From positions 161,436,590 through 161,500,589 of the forward strand of contig OU015499.1 of assembly GCA_907164885.2 (NCBI GenBank): 64,000 nucleotides of DNA. The letters are read 5' to 3'. Shown piece after piece: positions 12,170-23,000 of this stretch. The notes below the pieces were generated by a model. That model saw only the letters and a program-made list of their open reading frames with translations. It was not told where the DNA came from and made no database searches. A program made the translations under genes and the position numbers. How positions within the stretch are numbered: the stretch's first letter is position 1; the number at the start of each line of letters is the position of its first letter. The DNA comes from Dolomedes plantarius (taxonomy: Eukaryota; Arthropoda; Arachnida; Araneae; Dolomedidae).

Positions 12170-13430
12170 ATTATTTTTCACATTATCTAATGATTCTGAA
12201 AAAAGAATGTATTGATATTAGTCAAATGCCTCCAGAAGAAAGTGGATGTTTAACAGAGGATACAAATGAGGATATTTTGGGGCCTGTTCTGCCAGTAGAT
12301 GCTTGTGGTTAAGTCGAAATACAGTTGGCTCTCTGTTTAACGACGCTCTCTATTTAAGCACGATATTTCCCAGTCCCGGCCCCTCCGACGTTATAGGAAA
12401 TGTTACTTTTTCACAAATTCTTTTTAAGGGCGATCTCTACTTAAGGACGATTTCCACGGTCCCTTGAAAATCGTTAAACAGAGAGCCAACTGTATCTACA
12501 AAAATAGATGTTAATGGAATATCGAATAAAGACGGATTTGATCCTGAAGTACCTTCAACTTCAAAGCGAAGACCGAATTTGAAGCGAAAACTAAAGTTAA
12601 AGAGAAAAATATTCTACATCGCTGGGAAAAAATGAAAGTTTAAAAAAATCCTAAAAATTTAAAGCATTGAGAATATTTCTGAAATGTTTCCTAAGTTGGT
12701 TACCTTAGCTTCAGTCGAAATATTTCACAAGTTCAGACCAATAGAATATCTATTCCATTTATCAAATATCTTGGATCCTCTTGACTTATGTGAGTTCGAT
12801 CTCGAGTTATGTGAGAGCGTCTATCCAGTGTTGAAAATACAGAAAAGCATGAAATTTTCTTTGACAACTCTCATTACTTAAGCTCTTTACTGAGTTGTCT
12901 GAAAAAGGTTTCAAAGGAATTGGCACGATACCGGAAATTTGGACAGGAAGATGTCCTCCCAGATCACCAAATAAAGCCTCAAAATGGCAAAGAGGAAATT
13001 TTTACTACTGAAGTGACGGTCAATTTTCCATTACCCGCTGGAAAGACAGTACTGTTGAAACTATAGCGCCCAATTATTCGACACACGAGCCTATCAGTAA
13101 AACCAAGCGATTCTGACCAGCACAAAAAAGAGAACTGATGTTTCTCAGCCACATCTGATAAAAAGTATAGTGAGAGAATAGGAGGTGTGAATTTGCGAGA
13201 CAAGACTTCTTGGATCATATTGACTTTATGTTTAGAAGCAAAAAATGGTACTGGAATCTATTTAACAATGCTCAAACATGGCTGTCACTGAGGATGAATT
13301 TTGCATTTACATTTGCAGAAAGGTACAACAGCAGAGCAATCATATCTCAATTTTCGGAGAGAAGTAACTTTGTATTTCCTTCGCATGAAACCGAAAATCC
13401 ACTCTGTTCCTGGAACTCGCGCACATTGCT
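12170..13430 (+). pseudogene. piggyBac transposase remnant (copy A), split by a MITE
   Basis: The acidic N-terminal piece (12180-12310) reads ISQMPPEESGCLTEDTNEDI, similar to the start of piggyBac-family proteins. A MITE (12322-12492) then interrupts it. After it come GISNKDGFDPE and, in shifting frames, GFKGIGTIPE with RCPP (the conserved GT-R-NR region), then a GG-DLRDK-like region whose bases are degraded here, and FRSKKWYWNLFNN. The order matches piggyBac transposases (PGBD), whose catalytic core uses three aspartates. Several frame changes and stops make it a fossil. Copy B retains 48440-49300 but lacks the N-terminal piece. Confidence 0.78.
12322..12492. mobile_element. MITE with TIRs (pogo/Tigger-like), copy A second
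   Basis: Same family as 11421-11607, flanked by TA (12320-12321 and 12493-12494). It lacks about 16 bases of the 5' part (acttaacgacgatct) present in the first copy. It is inserted in the piggyBac remnant and is therefore younger than it. With the first MITE it forms direct repeats bounding the segment missing from copy B. Confidence 0.85.
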
Positions 13431-15059
13431 CTGAATCTTTCAGACGATCAGAAACACATATCTTGTGCTCGCTATTTTTCTCCTATATCTGGCTATTTTT
13501 CTGCTTGTGATATTTCTGAATAACGTTTAGAAATTTAATTACAACTACTAAAAAATTGAGATTTGAATTTAAATGTCGTAATCATATTTTATGAAACAAT
13601 TTTTTAATTTACTCATAGTTCTTAATTGAGTTTTAATGTGATTTTATCAATAAACAGTTTGTGTTATCGTTCGAACATAGTACGGCAGTGTAAAAGTTTA
13701 ACACTGTACCATTCCTCCCTTTTCGTATTTTTCACGTGAAATTAACAGCAATATATAAAAGTTTGTGCTAAGAAATGATATATATAAACTAAGATGTTCT
13801 AAATTATGTTCCAGTCAAATTAAATTACTGATCATTTTAAATATATTGTAATTAGGGCACCAGGTTCCTTAGCTATCGTCATTCATTTTCGTGGTAGATC
13901 ATAATGACGTGCTGAGATTTCATGTTTCGATTTGTAGGACTCTCCACAAAACTGCTATCGGCCCGATAATAATGGACAAGCAAATTAATATTTTCCCCTT
14001 TATTCCTTTCAGTCGTCCGAAATCGTAATAATTTCATCGTTAATTATTAAGTTTAATGCTCCGAGAAATTCCAGGGATTAACATCTGATGAAAACCTTGG
14101 TTACCAAAAGATTAAAAGTTTATAAAACTAATAAAATTATTACAGGAAAAACACAGAATACCTGGCTTATAGGTTTGTTTAGGCATAATTCTTTCGATTG
14201 TAGTTTGGTGGCTACAAAAATTTTCACCACACTGTCTCCACATTTTAATCTATGTTATGTATATAATGCATTAGAATTTACAATAGTCTAAATTCATCAA
14301 ATTTCTTTCCGTTCATTTGCTGTGCAATAGGCTTTTATGCGATTCTTTCCATAATGTGCATCAAACATTTCAAAACAGTTATCTGTGGACCTCTTGTAGT
14401 CTATGAGATACACGTCAGGAATACACGGCTGATACGGTCTTCTCCAGACCATCACCTTTTAAATATTGTATTACGAGATCGTAAACACGGAATAAAAATT
14501 CTAAACAAAATAAATCCACACAGTTTCGATGTGATACTCCTTAAAAATTACTTGTGAGAACAATTTCAAAGTTTCACAGAAATGTTAATTCAGAACTGCT
14601 TAAAGAAGTTTTACCCTGTTAGTTTTCTCGCAATATATTTTGTAATTTTTTTTTGTACTCTCCGGTTGTAAATAAAATATGCCGAATGAATGTGGGGAGT
14701 GACTTCAATCTCAACCTGTCACATACTGATTGGACACAGCTCGGTATCATAGTAAACAAACAATTTCACAGCCGTCACAGGAAAAAGAAATTACATATAC
14801 ACACTTCAGTACAAAAATAATTACATTATATATCGTCTAACTAAAATTTCGGCTGAATCGATACTCGTACCGATGTGTGAAGTGTGGCAATAAAATTTCA
14901 TCGCGGTGACCTCGGTCTTTAAGGTAACCGTACTTGCTCGTTTCAGACGTGCAGAGGGGGTTTGTTTATGAACGGTATTTTTCGTACGAAATGTCTTTAC
15001 CGATATAATAAATATTAATGCATTGATAGATATTGCTTTTCCGCCTTTTTTGTACATTT
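13431..15059. other. AT-rich, no recognised gene
   Basis: Collinear with 49300-51050. Small open frames (for example 14354-14557) are conserved in copy B, but only because the DNA itself is very similar. No domain, promoter or repeat family recognised. Confidence 0.45.
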
Positions 15060-15475
15060 CAAAGATCTTTTCCCCATTGAATTTTTTTTTCAGAATAAAA
15101 AAAAGTTTTCAACTGGGAATGCTGGGTGATTTCTGCCAATTTAAAGTGTCAGATAATCAAAGAAATTTTTGAAAAAATTGGTATTTTTTATATATATTTC
15201 TATTTTCAAAAATATCGGTATATGATATTTTGCTGATTTTTACATTTTATTTTATCAATTTTTTAAAATTTATTATATTTCTCGGGGGGCGGTGTATGTG
15301 TTTAAATTGTAAGGATTTTTAACTAAAGCTCAATTTTTCTAAAAAAATTATGCTTTTGGATTTTGCATTTCTATAAAACGTTGCAAACAATTTTATATAT
15401 CCTGGTTCCGGCACGTCTTCCTCATTTGTCATGAATTTTTAAAACTTTCACTTTCTTGAGGGATGAATATTCAAT
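15060..15475. repeat. Repeat R, copy A
   Basis: A block running from aactgggaatgctgggtgat to cttgagggatgaatattcaa, containing the GC-rich patch ctcggggggcggtgtatgtg. It recurs at 51060-51450 (its duplicate) and, separately, at about 53610-54005. The last 30 or so bases recur at about 21703-21727. Class unknown. Confidence 0.7.
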
Positions 15476-16224
15476 GATTATGCAAGCTTTTATATTAAAT
15501 TTTATTCTTATAAATGCTCATTTATGCATTTCCATGGATAAAAGTCTTTATTTTCTACTGTATTCACATGGATGTTGGGCCAAAGAGTCCTTAACAAAGT
15601 CTATGACTAAAGAGTAATGCTAGCGATTTATGACATTCTTTGAGATTGGTGATAAGAACCGTAAACATTTTTCCAGTTCTGAATTGCAATATCCACTAAG
15701 CCAGCTACGCAAGCACAAAGGGGGACTTATTACTACGTAATAAATGTACGAGAAATAAATGATCTATTTCTATAAAAAGGTACTATAAAAATGATCTATA
15801 CCTTTAAAAATGTACACTGGGACCAAAGATGTGAATTGACTTATATTTTTTTAAATACTCTTCAAACATGTTGTTGATAATAATAAAGTTTTACTATAAA
15901 TCTAAAAAAGCTAAGAGATAAAATTAAAAACTAAGAATAATTAGAATTAGATTGATTACCTTGAATTACCTTTCTACTGGGTAATAAAATAATAGTGTGA
16001 TTCAGAGAATATTGGAAAACCAATTTGTTCTTACAGTATAAGGTAATCTCATAACATTCTTCATTTTTTTGTATCAAGTCAAATGGTTTTCTAATAGACT
16101 GGAAATATTTAGGTCATAACTCTACAATACAGTTCAGCGCTACATGAAATCAGATGAAGATTAAGCTATACCTATTATAACACTTCTTGGTTAGAGAAAA
16201 TCACACCATCCTCCTCATAAACAA
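15476..16224. other. AT-rich, no recognised gene
   Basis: Shared with 51451-52200; nothing recognisable apart from the Helitron-like insertion that follows. Confidence 0.45.
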
Positions 16225-17134
16225 TCTATATATATAAAACGCGTAGGTATGCGGCACAAAAATCGACGATATTTCTACACTCCTAATGGCAACGGCTGCA
16301 ACTACCAGATATAAGCATTAGCGGACGTCCGCAATTTTCAGTTTTCATCTTTATAACCATTGGTCAATTACTATGCACATCTAAGTTGGCGGGCGTGGCC
16401 CATGTAACGTAGTTACATCACTGACTCTATCGAGCTCTAATGAGCAAATTTCAACCGCGTGTCAACATGGATTTATGCACTGAAATCAGGAATCCTCAAA
16501 AGCGAGCTGCACGATCAAGTGAAAATTGGGAGCAGTCTCAAGAAAGAAAGCGAAGAAGAAATAATTCATTATGAGAGAGGCGTGAAACAGACAACATAAA
16601 TGATCGCGAGGTTAGGCTTAACTGTTGCTGGCAAAGCAACCGACAATCTGTAATAGTTAATTTTCTAAACTTTTTTCAGTATTTGCTGAATTTTTACTCT
16701 ATTTTGTAAGTGAAGAAATTTTCCCAACAATTTATTATTTGATATGATTAAGTGTAGATATCTTAATTGTGAACAATAGCACATACAAAGAGTGATGTAA
16801 TCCACACTATAATTTAGTACTTGTGGAATTTTTCCCTAACAATTTCTTATTTGATGTAATGATAAAGTGTATATATCTTAATTTTGAAAAATAGGACATA
16901 CAGAGAGGGGTGTAATTTTAAAAATCATTCGCGTTGTCTTTCTCGGTCTTCTCTGTTCTGCAGTAATGGAAATTCAAATTTTTAAATCACAATGTTTTAG
17001 AATCAGCCTTTTGGAGAATACCCCTTAACAACATATATTTATGATGAAAAGTAATGGTAACATTCCTTACATATGTTACCTTCAGTTGAGTTGTTTTGCA
17101 AAAGAAAATATAAAACTGGTCGCGCAACGGCTAG
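16225..17134 (+). mobile_element. Helitron-like element (copy A only)
   Basis: It begins TCTATATATATAAAACGCG and ends ggtcgcgcaacggCTAG. The host base before is A and the base after is T; copy B has the uninterrupted acaatgagataaa (52197-52209). The TC start, the CTAG end, the small GTCG-cgcaa-CGGC hairpin and insertion between A and T without target duplication are the Helitron signature. A short open frame (16467-16574) has an RKRRRNN basic stretch and ends in a stop; the following sequence still reads ERRETDNINDREVR, resembling the N-terminus of Helitron proteins. No helicase or Rep domain, so non-autonomous. Confidence 0.75.
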
Positions 17135-20100
17135 TCAGATAAAAAAGCAATAAATCCTTTTTCATGATAGACTATGAAATATTTTATTTTTCAGTCATAA
17201 ATGTCATATGCACTGAGAGCAACTGTAAAAGTGTAATACCATATTTAACAAAACAGTAATACTCCCCCAAATTAAATTTTTTTAGGGATAAGTAAATAAA
17301 AAAACAATCTACAGTCATATAAAATTTCCTACATGATGAAACTTAAACTGTTTAGTTCATATACAAACATGGTTATGGTCTTTTTATAAATTACTTCCCA
17401 TCAAACTATTTTTTCTTTCCTGGGATATGAAAAAATAATTTTTCTGTATTTTGAACACATAAGCTCAGGTGAGGATAATAGCAAAGCATTTATTGTCTTT
17501 ATTTCAGGCAAATGTGACAAAAAGAAAAAGATATTGCCTAACAAAGTTATTGATACTTTCAAAATAAATTCTACGCCAAAATTATTTTACATAAATACCA
17601 TTGGAGTATCAAATATTTAGACACTGGTACAAGGCAGTCAAAAACAACGGATTGTTGAGCTTATACCAGAATGCAAAAAATTACAAAACTCAAAATATCT
17701 GGGGTTTAGGGTTTGGATAAGGAGCATTTGGATCTTTCAAAACCTATTTCTTGAGGTAGAGAGTTACAATCTATAATATTTGTGATTGGATTACAGAGTA
17801 CAAGAGAGAGAGAATTTAAAATAATTTTATTCAAATTTCATTAACTTTTTCTAGAATCATCAAGTTTTCTTTAAAAGTTTTTCATAAAATTCAGAGCCAC
17901 TTTCAGGATTCTCAACAAAATAATCACATAAAAGTGGATCAGGAAATATAAATAGGGTAAAATGAGGTGAAAAAAAAATGCCACATGACGCCATGAATAT
18001 GCCAACAAAAATTTGTATTAATTTAATTAAGTTGTGAACACAACTTAATTAAAACGATATGAGTAATCATATTAAAACGATATGAGTAATCATAAGACAG
18101 CCTTAGGAATACTATGGATAAAAGGATAGAAAATATGTATAGAATAAATCATCAAAGGCAGGGCTGCTTTGATCCAATTGCACTTCGATTAGATATAACT
18201 GGACCCGAGATAGCACAGAGCCAAACATGAAGATATATTTAATATATGTTTGAAACGAAGTACTGTGATCATTTAGAAACCTTCTAGAATGCCTGATAAA
18301 GATAGCCATTCAGGTTTCGAACAAGTCTTAGTTGAAGCCATGGAGCTTGCAACTTATTTAGTAGTCACTCCTGAATTTCGGGGAACACATTTACAAAAAT
18401 GAAAAAGGATATTGAATTATGAGTATGTGGATGAACCAATACATAACTGGAAAGAAATGTTTGAGGTGAATTGTTTTTAACAAATACCATAGAAAGCGAG
18501 ACAGGCTAGAGAAGATTATTCCAAACAATTCCACAGAAAAAACATAGAAGATATGCATCGGAACTAAAAATTGTTTTGACAAATGGAAAAATTATTCAGA
18601 ATAATGACCAAATGATGTCTATAAAAGATGTAGACATAGAAGAAATGGAAGTATTAAAACCTACTGTTTCGTGAAACCTATAAAAATTCTACAATTGCTA
18701 TAAATAACAGCCACTGGCTTTTGAAATGTATATATATATATATCTTTAAGGATATTTTTAACCATTCATATAACTATAGAATTGGGAAAACTAAGCTTTT
18801 GTAAATAGATATCAATTAAAACATACCTGAGGTCAAGAATATCGCAGGAGAGACTCAACAGCCTTGCAATACTGTCTATAGAGCATGTAGAAACTAGGAA
18901 ATAAAAATTAAGTCAATTTGTAAATGATCTTGCAAATAAAAAATATGTAGTCTAGCTATTTCTTAGTTTTTTTTTTTGTTATAAATGTACATATTAAAGG
19001 ATATATGACCACCTTCATAATTTTTCTCTTTCAAACTTCACATGAAATGTTTTTTCTTTTATTGTATATTAGAATTTTAGAGTCACCAGACAAAATTTCT
19101 GCAATTGGGCCCCAGAATGACTAAGGTTGGCCTTGATCAAAAGCATGAATGACAAGAACTCAGATGTCAAATTTTCCAGTTTCAGCAAAGTGATTTATTG
19201 TTATGCTCTGTTACCCTCATATATGGAGTTAACAAAGAAATTTCCAAATTTTAAAAATTAAAATGTAGAAATGATATAAAATCTTCCAAAAAATAAAAAT
19301 TTTTTTAAAGATTTCTATAATGTTTAAAACAAAGTCATATGTAACTAACTGTCAACGAAAAAGATACTGAGCAATAAACTTCAACATGAAATGCTCAGCT
19401 ATCAAAATGACTGCAAAGGAAAGAAAAATATTCTGGTAAATACTCGACTTTTATTGAGATATTATTTTCAAATAGTTTATATAAAAGAACTTATACAGAA
19501 TGTTTAAGCAAATTTCCCTCATGCAAAATGAAAACTTAGCAGCCTATCTTTTCACATTTGGGGCAAAGTTATCTTTTACATAAATGGTTTAATATAAAAT
19601 CCTCTAATGCGTTTTTAAATTTTTTTCCATCTAGAAATAAAATTCATTTCATGCATATTCCATCACAGAACAGTCATACAACACATTTCTGGAGCAGTGA
19701 AAAAAAAAAAAGCAACAGAATTTTCAAAACTATGTATTTGACACTTCATTTACTTTCTATTCATTCAATACTTTTTATCCCTAGGAGGGGATAGGATACA
19801 TAAATCCTAATACAACAAACATCAGTTTGGCTAACACTGATCTTAAGGACCAAAAATATATATATTAAAATATTACCCTAGACATGAACTGCAAGAACAC
19901 AGTTATAAATTTTACCAGTACAAAATAATCTATTGAGTATAAAGAATATGCACATAAGAGAGAAGACAGTTAAAATCTAGCTCTCAGCTGACCCAAGTAT
20001 AATTTTTACAATACAAAAATTTGAAAAACCATATCAGGCTGTCATAAATATCAGTTTAAACAGATTTTCTAAATCTTGAAATGTTTCTGCTGAAGAAATC

Positions 20101-21444
20101 TTTAGAATGCATGGTGTAGAGAGAATTAAACATTTTTATATCAAACATATTAATTGCATACAGTTATAAAATGTTAAATAATGTATTTCAGTCTTAATAA
20201 GAATTTCAATTTTAAATATCAAGTATTACTTTTAAATCATTCTCTTTGAAATACATTGATTTAAAACTTTAAACAATCATATTATAATGAATGATGTACA
20301 TAAAATTATGAATATTTAGGAGTATTAAATTTAGGAGTACAAATAACATAATATAAAATTAGTTTCAAATGCCATCATAAATAAAAAGTTCTAATTTAGT
20401 ACCAATTCATAATTAATGTGGAAAATTTGATTATTTAAATAGATTTATCTATAAATTTTGCATGAAATTAACAGTGCATATCAATTTCATTGTAATTTTT
20501 AAAAATTTAAAGCACGTAAATGATTGTTTGTTGACTTTGATAAGGCTGGATGTATTAACAATTTTAATATATTTTAACCACAGAATGAAATTAAGAAACC
20601 CCCAAACACATGAATAGTGGGGAAATGCTGAATGTTTTTATAGCCTTGAATTTGGTAATTACATAAGTGGTTCCTTTATTTATGTTCTGCTACAATTGGG
20701 TTGTAATGTTTATAATAAATGTTTTATTATTCAGTTTAATGGCTTAATACTCTGCAATCCTGATTCAGATAAGCTTCATGCTCACATAACCAAATGTCAC
20801 TTGGTTTTTTTATTCAGTTTTAACAAATTGAATATAAATGATGATAATTTAGATGTTTTTAGCCAAAGACATTTGAAATTACCTTCAGATAAAAAATTAT
20901 AAGTTCAGTGAATGAAAAATCTTCTGAATTCTTTTCAAAACAGTTTTATTTTCTTTCTTTTCAAGGAATACGATCAGGAAGATCAGAGCTTTCCCTTGGT
21001 TATTCATATCAGGATTATTACTTTTATAAATTGATTTTTATACTTTGGAAATATTTTAAATTTTAATTTTTATTATAAAAATTAGCCTGTGATACTGGAG
21101 TCATAATTTTTTTGTTACTTTTGTATTAAACAGAGGCCATCTATTTCTTTATATTTAAATTCTAAATGCAAACACAACACATTCAAAACGTAAACACAGC
21201 GTGATTCTCACTAAAAAATGAATCCCTGACAAGATCTATTTTACCATCATGCTTTGTTTTGCTATTATTGAAGTGTGTATAAAGTTTTTCAGTGTGATGT
21301 TTGAAATTCATACTACCATTATGACGTTTATACATATTTATACATGGTTGATACATGGTTTTCTCATAGCAGACTGCCATTTGTGACAATCGTTAGCTTC
21401 TTGTAATGATTGTGCGAGGAACTAACCTCAGTATCTTGGTGCGA
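17135..21444. other. AT-rich, no recognised gene
   Basis: Collinear with 52203-53190 and 55645-60190, apart from the deletion junction at 18023-18110. I see no gene. Several short open frames are kept in both copies only through overall similarity. Confidence 0.45.
18023..18092. repeat. Palindrome plus short tandem duplication at a rearrangement junction
   Basis: A perfect inverted repeat with 14-base arms (ttaattaagttgtg / cacaacttaattaa) around a 2-base centre occupies 18023-18052. It is followed by two tandem copies of attaaaacgatatgagtaatcat. Copy B at the matching place has only one copy of that unit (about 55645-55668) and about 2.45 kb of extra sequence before it. Confidence 0.85.
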
Positions 21445-21709
21445 GAAATAATAAAAAATGGTGCCAAACACAACAGTCGACTGAAATAATTCTATCAGGG
21501 AAGTCTGCATTTTTCCGTCAAACAGCAAAATGAAGGTAAGATTGGAGGGAAGGGGCGTATTGCTGAAATAGACGAGAGTTCATTTACAAAACGTAAAAAC
21601 AACGCTGGCTGGATATTAACCCAACAATCGGGTGTTCGGTGGTTTGTGCTGGGAAACTGGAGGACGTTTCCTAGTCAGAGTTCTGAACAGGAGTGCTAAA
21701 CTTTCTTTA
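21445..21709 (+). pseudogene. Merlin (ISXO2/IS1595-like) transposase fragment, 5' piece
   Basis: In shifting frames the sequence matches the start of the Merlin remnant at 22356-23000 and 60205-60420: an NTTVDWNN-like start, then the FTKRKNNAG-type basic region and NRSAK. It stops abruptly after gagtgctaaa, where a hAT-derived insert begins. A second copy of the same stretch starts at 22356, so this locus holds a partial duplication of the element. Confidence 0.7.
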
Positions 21710-22355
21710 CAGATGGATATTCAAGAAAGTGAAAGTTTTAAGATGGAAGCAGCTCTTAAAAAAGCTATAAAAAATTTAGATTTATAGCTTTTTTAGAGCT
21801 GCTTTCTGCAATAAAACACTTCGTACAGTTTATCACTTGGATAGCAGAGTGCGGAAACAGTGGGATGGTGCCAGCAATGATCACTGCAAATGAAATTGCT
21901 GAAGTACTTAATGTTTTAAAAGAATTTAAGGAAATTCAGAGGAGGAAGAAATAAAACATTTTTTTCAGTACAAAATACCAGATGACAGGAATGAAAATTC
22001 AAAACACAGTATTTTTTGATAATAATTGACATTTCACAGGACTGTACTTCAAGGTTTTCAGCTGAACAGATAAGAACAAAATTTTAGGTTTATTCATGAC
22101 ATAAATCAGTTAAAGGAAAAACCTGAAGAAATTCTCCATAGTTGCAAGCAACTTCAGGAAGTTTTTACTGTGTGAAGTCAGGGAAAATTGTACTCTGTTG
22201 TACTAGCAGAACAACTTTACCAAGAACTGAAGATCTTTAGAAGAACTATACCTACAGATTTAAAATTTTGTACGACTCTAAAGTACATGATTGAGAACAG
22301 TATTGACAGTGTTTATCCAAAAATCTACGTGGTTATAATTATTTTGACTATTCCA
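21710..22355 (+). pseudogene. hAT transposase C-terminal fragment (ZMYM1-like lineage), copy A
   Basis: It contains a NEIAEVLNVLKEFKEI-type stretch, EQLYQELKIFRRTIP and VYPKIYVVIIILTIPV, the region just before the hAT dimerisation motif. It is cut off there by Merlin sequence. The same fragment, continuing through ASAEQLLSKLIKTYLRSTM, is present at 54006-54757 in the copy-B-only segment. The frame is interrupted in several places. The first 60 bases form an inverted repeat (21746-21806). Confidence 0.65.
21746..21806. repeat. Imperfect hairpin-forming inverted repeat
   Basis: Arms of about 25 bases (aagcagctct-t-aaaaaagctataaa against tttatagcttttttagagctgctt) surround a 9-base loop, with one bulged base. 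The same structure is present at about 54027-54087 with an extra mismatch. It lies within the hAT-derived fragment. Confidence 0.8.
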
Positions 22356-23000
22356 GTGGTTCCAAACACAACGGTCGACTGGAATAATTATATGAGGGAA
22401 GTCTGCATTTTTCTGTCGAACAGCAAAATGAAGGTAAGATTGGTGGAAAGGGGCGTATTGTTGAGATAGACGAGAGTTTATTTACAAAACGTAAAAACAA
22501 CGCTGGCTGGATATTACCCAACAATTGGGTGTTAAGTGGTTTGTGCTGGGAAACAGGAGGATGTTTCCTAGTTAGAGTTCCGAACAGGAGTGCAAAAACA
22601 TTTTTGGAGCAGATAAAACTGCACATAAAACCCGGCTCAACAATTATATCTGATTGTTGGAAGGGATACAATACAGAGGAACTTGAAAACGCGGTATATG
22701 CTCACTTGAAAGTTAATCAAAAGTACAATTTCGTGGACCCGGAAACAGGGGCAAGTACCCAGCAAGTTGAGAGGTTGTGGGGTTCAGCAAAGTGGCACAA
22801 CAAAACACATTGAGGAACAGCATGTCACCATTTGGAATCATATCTGGCGGAATACATATGGCGATTGGCAGCTGGCAACAATGCTTTCGTCGCGCTCCTG
22901 AGAAACATCACCCAGTTCTGGAAGTCTGTGGCGACTGGAAATTAATTGTAAATTTTTATAACTTTCTGTACTTGAGTAACTTTTTGTACTTAATGGAATA
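22356..23000 (+). pseudogene. Merlin (ISXO2-like) transposase remnant, copy A
   Basis: Merlin elements encode a DDE transposase related to bacterial IS1016/ISXO2. Visible landmarks in order are NTTVDWNNYMREVC (22365), RIVEIDESLFTKRKNN (about 22454, first D), PGSTIISDCWKGYN (about 22630, second D), then HLKVNQKYNFVDPETGAS and QQVERLWGSAKW (E). A frame change lies between the first two and another after NKTH, where the frame reading GTARHHFGIISGG continues. A frame from about 22440 to 22813 is unbroken. The N-terminal part is missing. Copy B has one interrupted counterpart (60190-60815). Confidence 0.82.

Noticed and set aside
14821..15057. Minus-strand frame sharing HKQTPSARLKRASTV with copy B
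   Set aside because: The frame differs on both sides between copies because of indels, and no homologous family is recognised.
22188..22469. A 93-codon plus-strand frame as a gene
   Set aside because: It crosses the junction from the hAT fragment into Merlin sequence, so it is a chance fusion.
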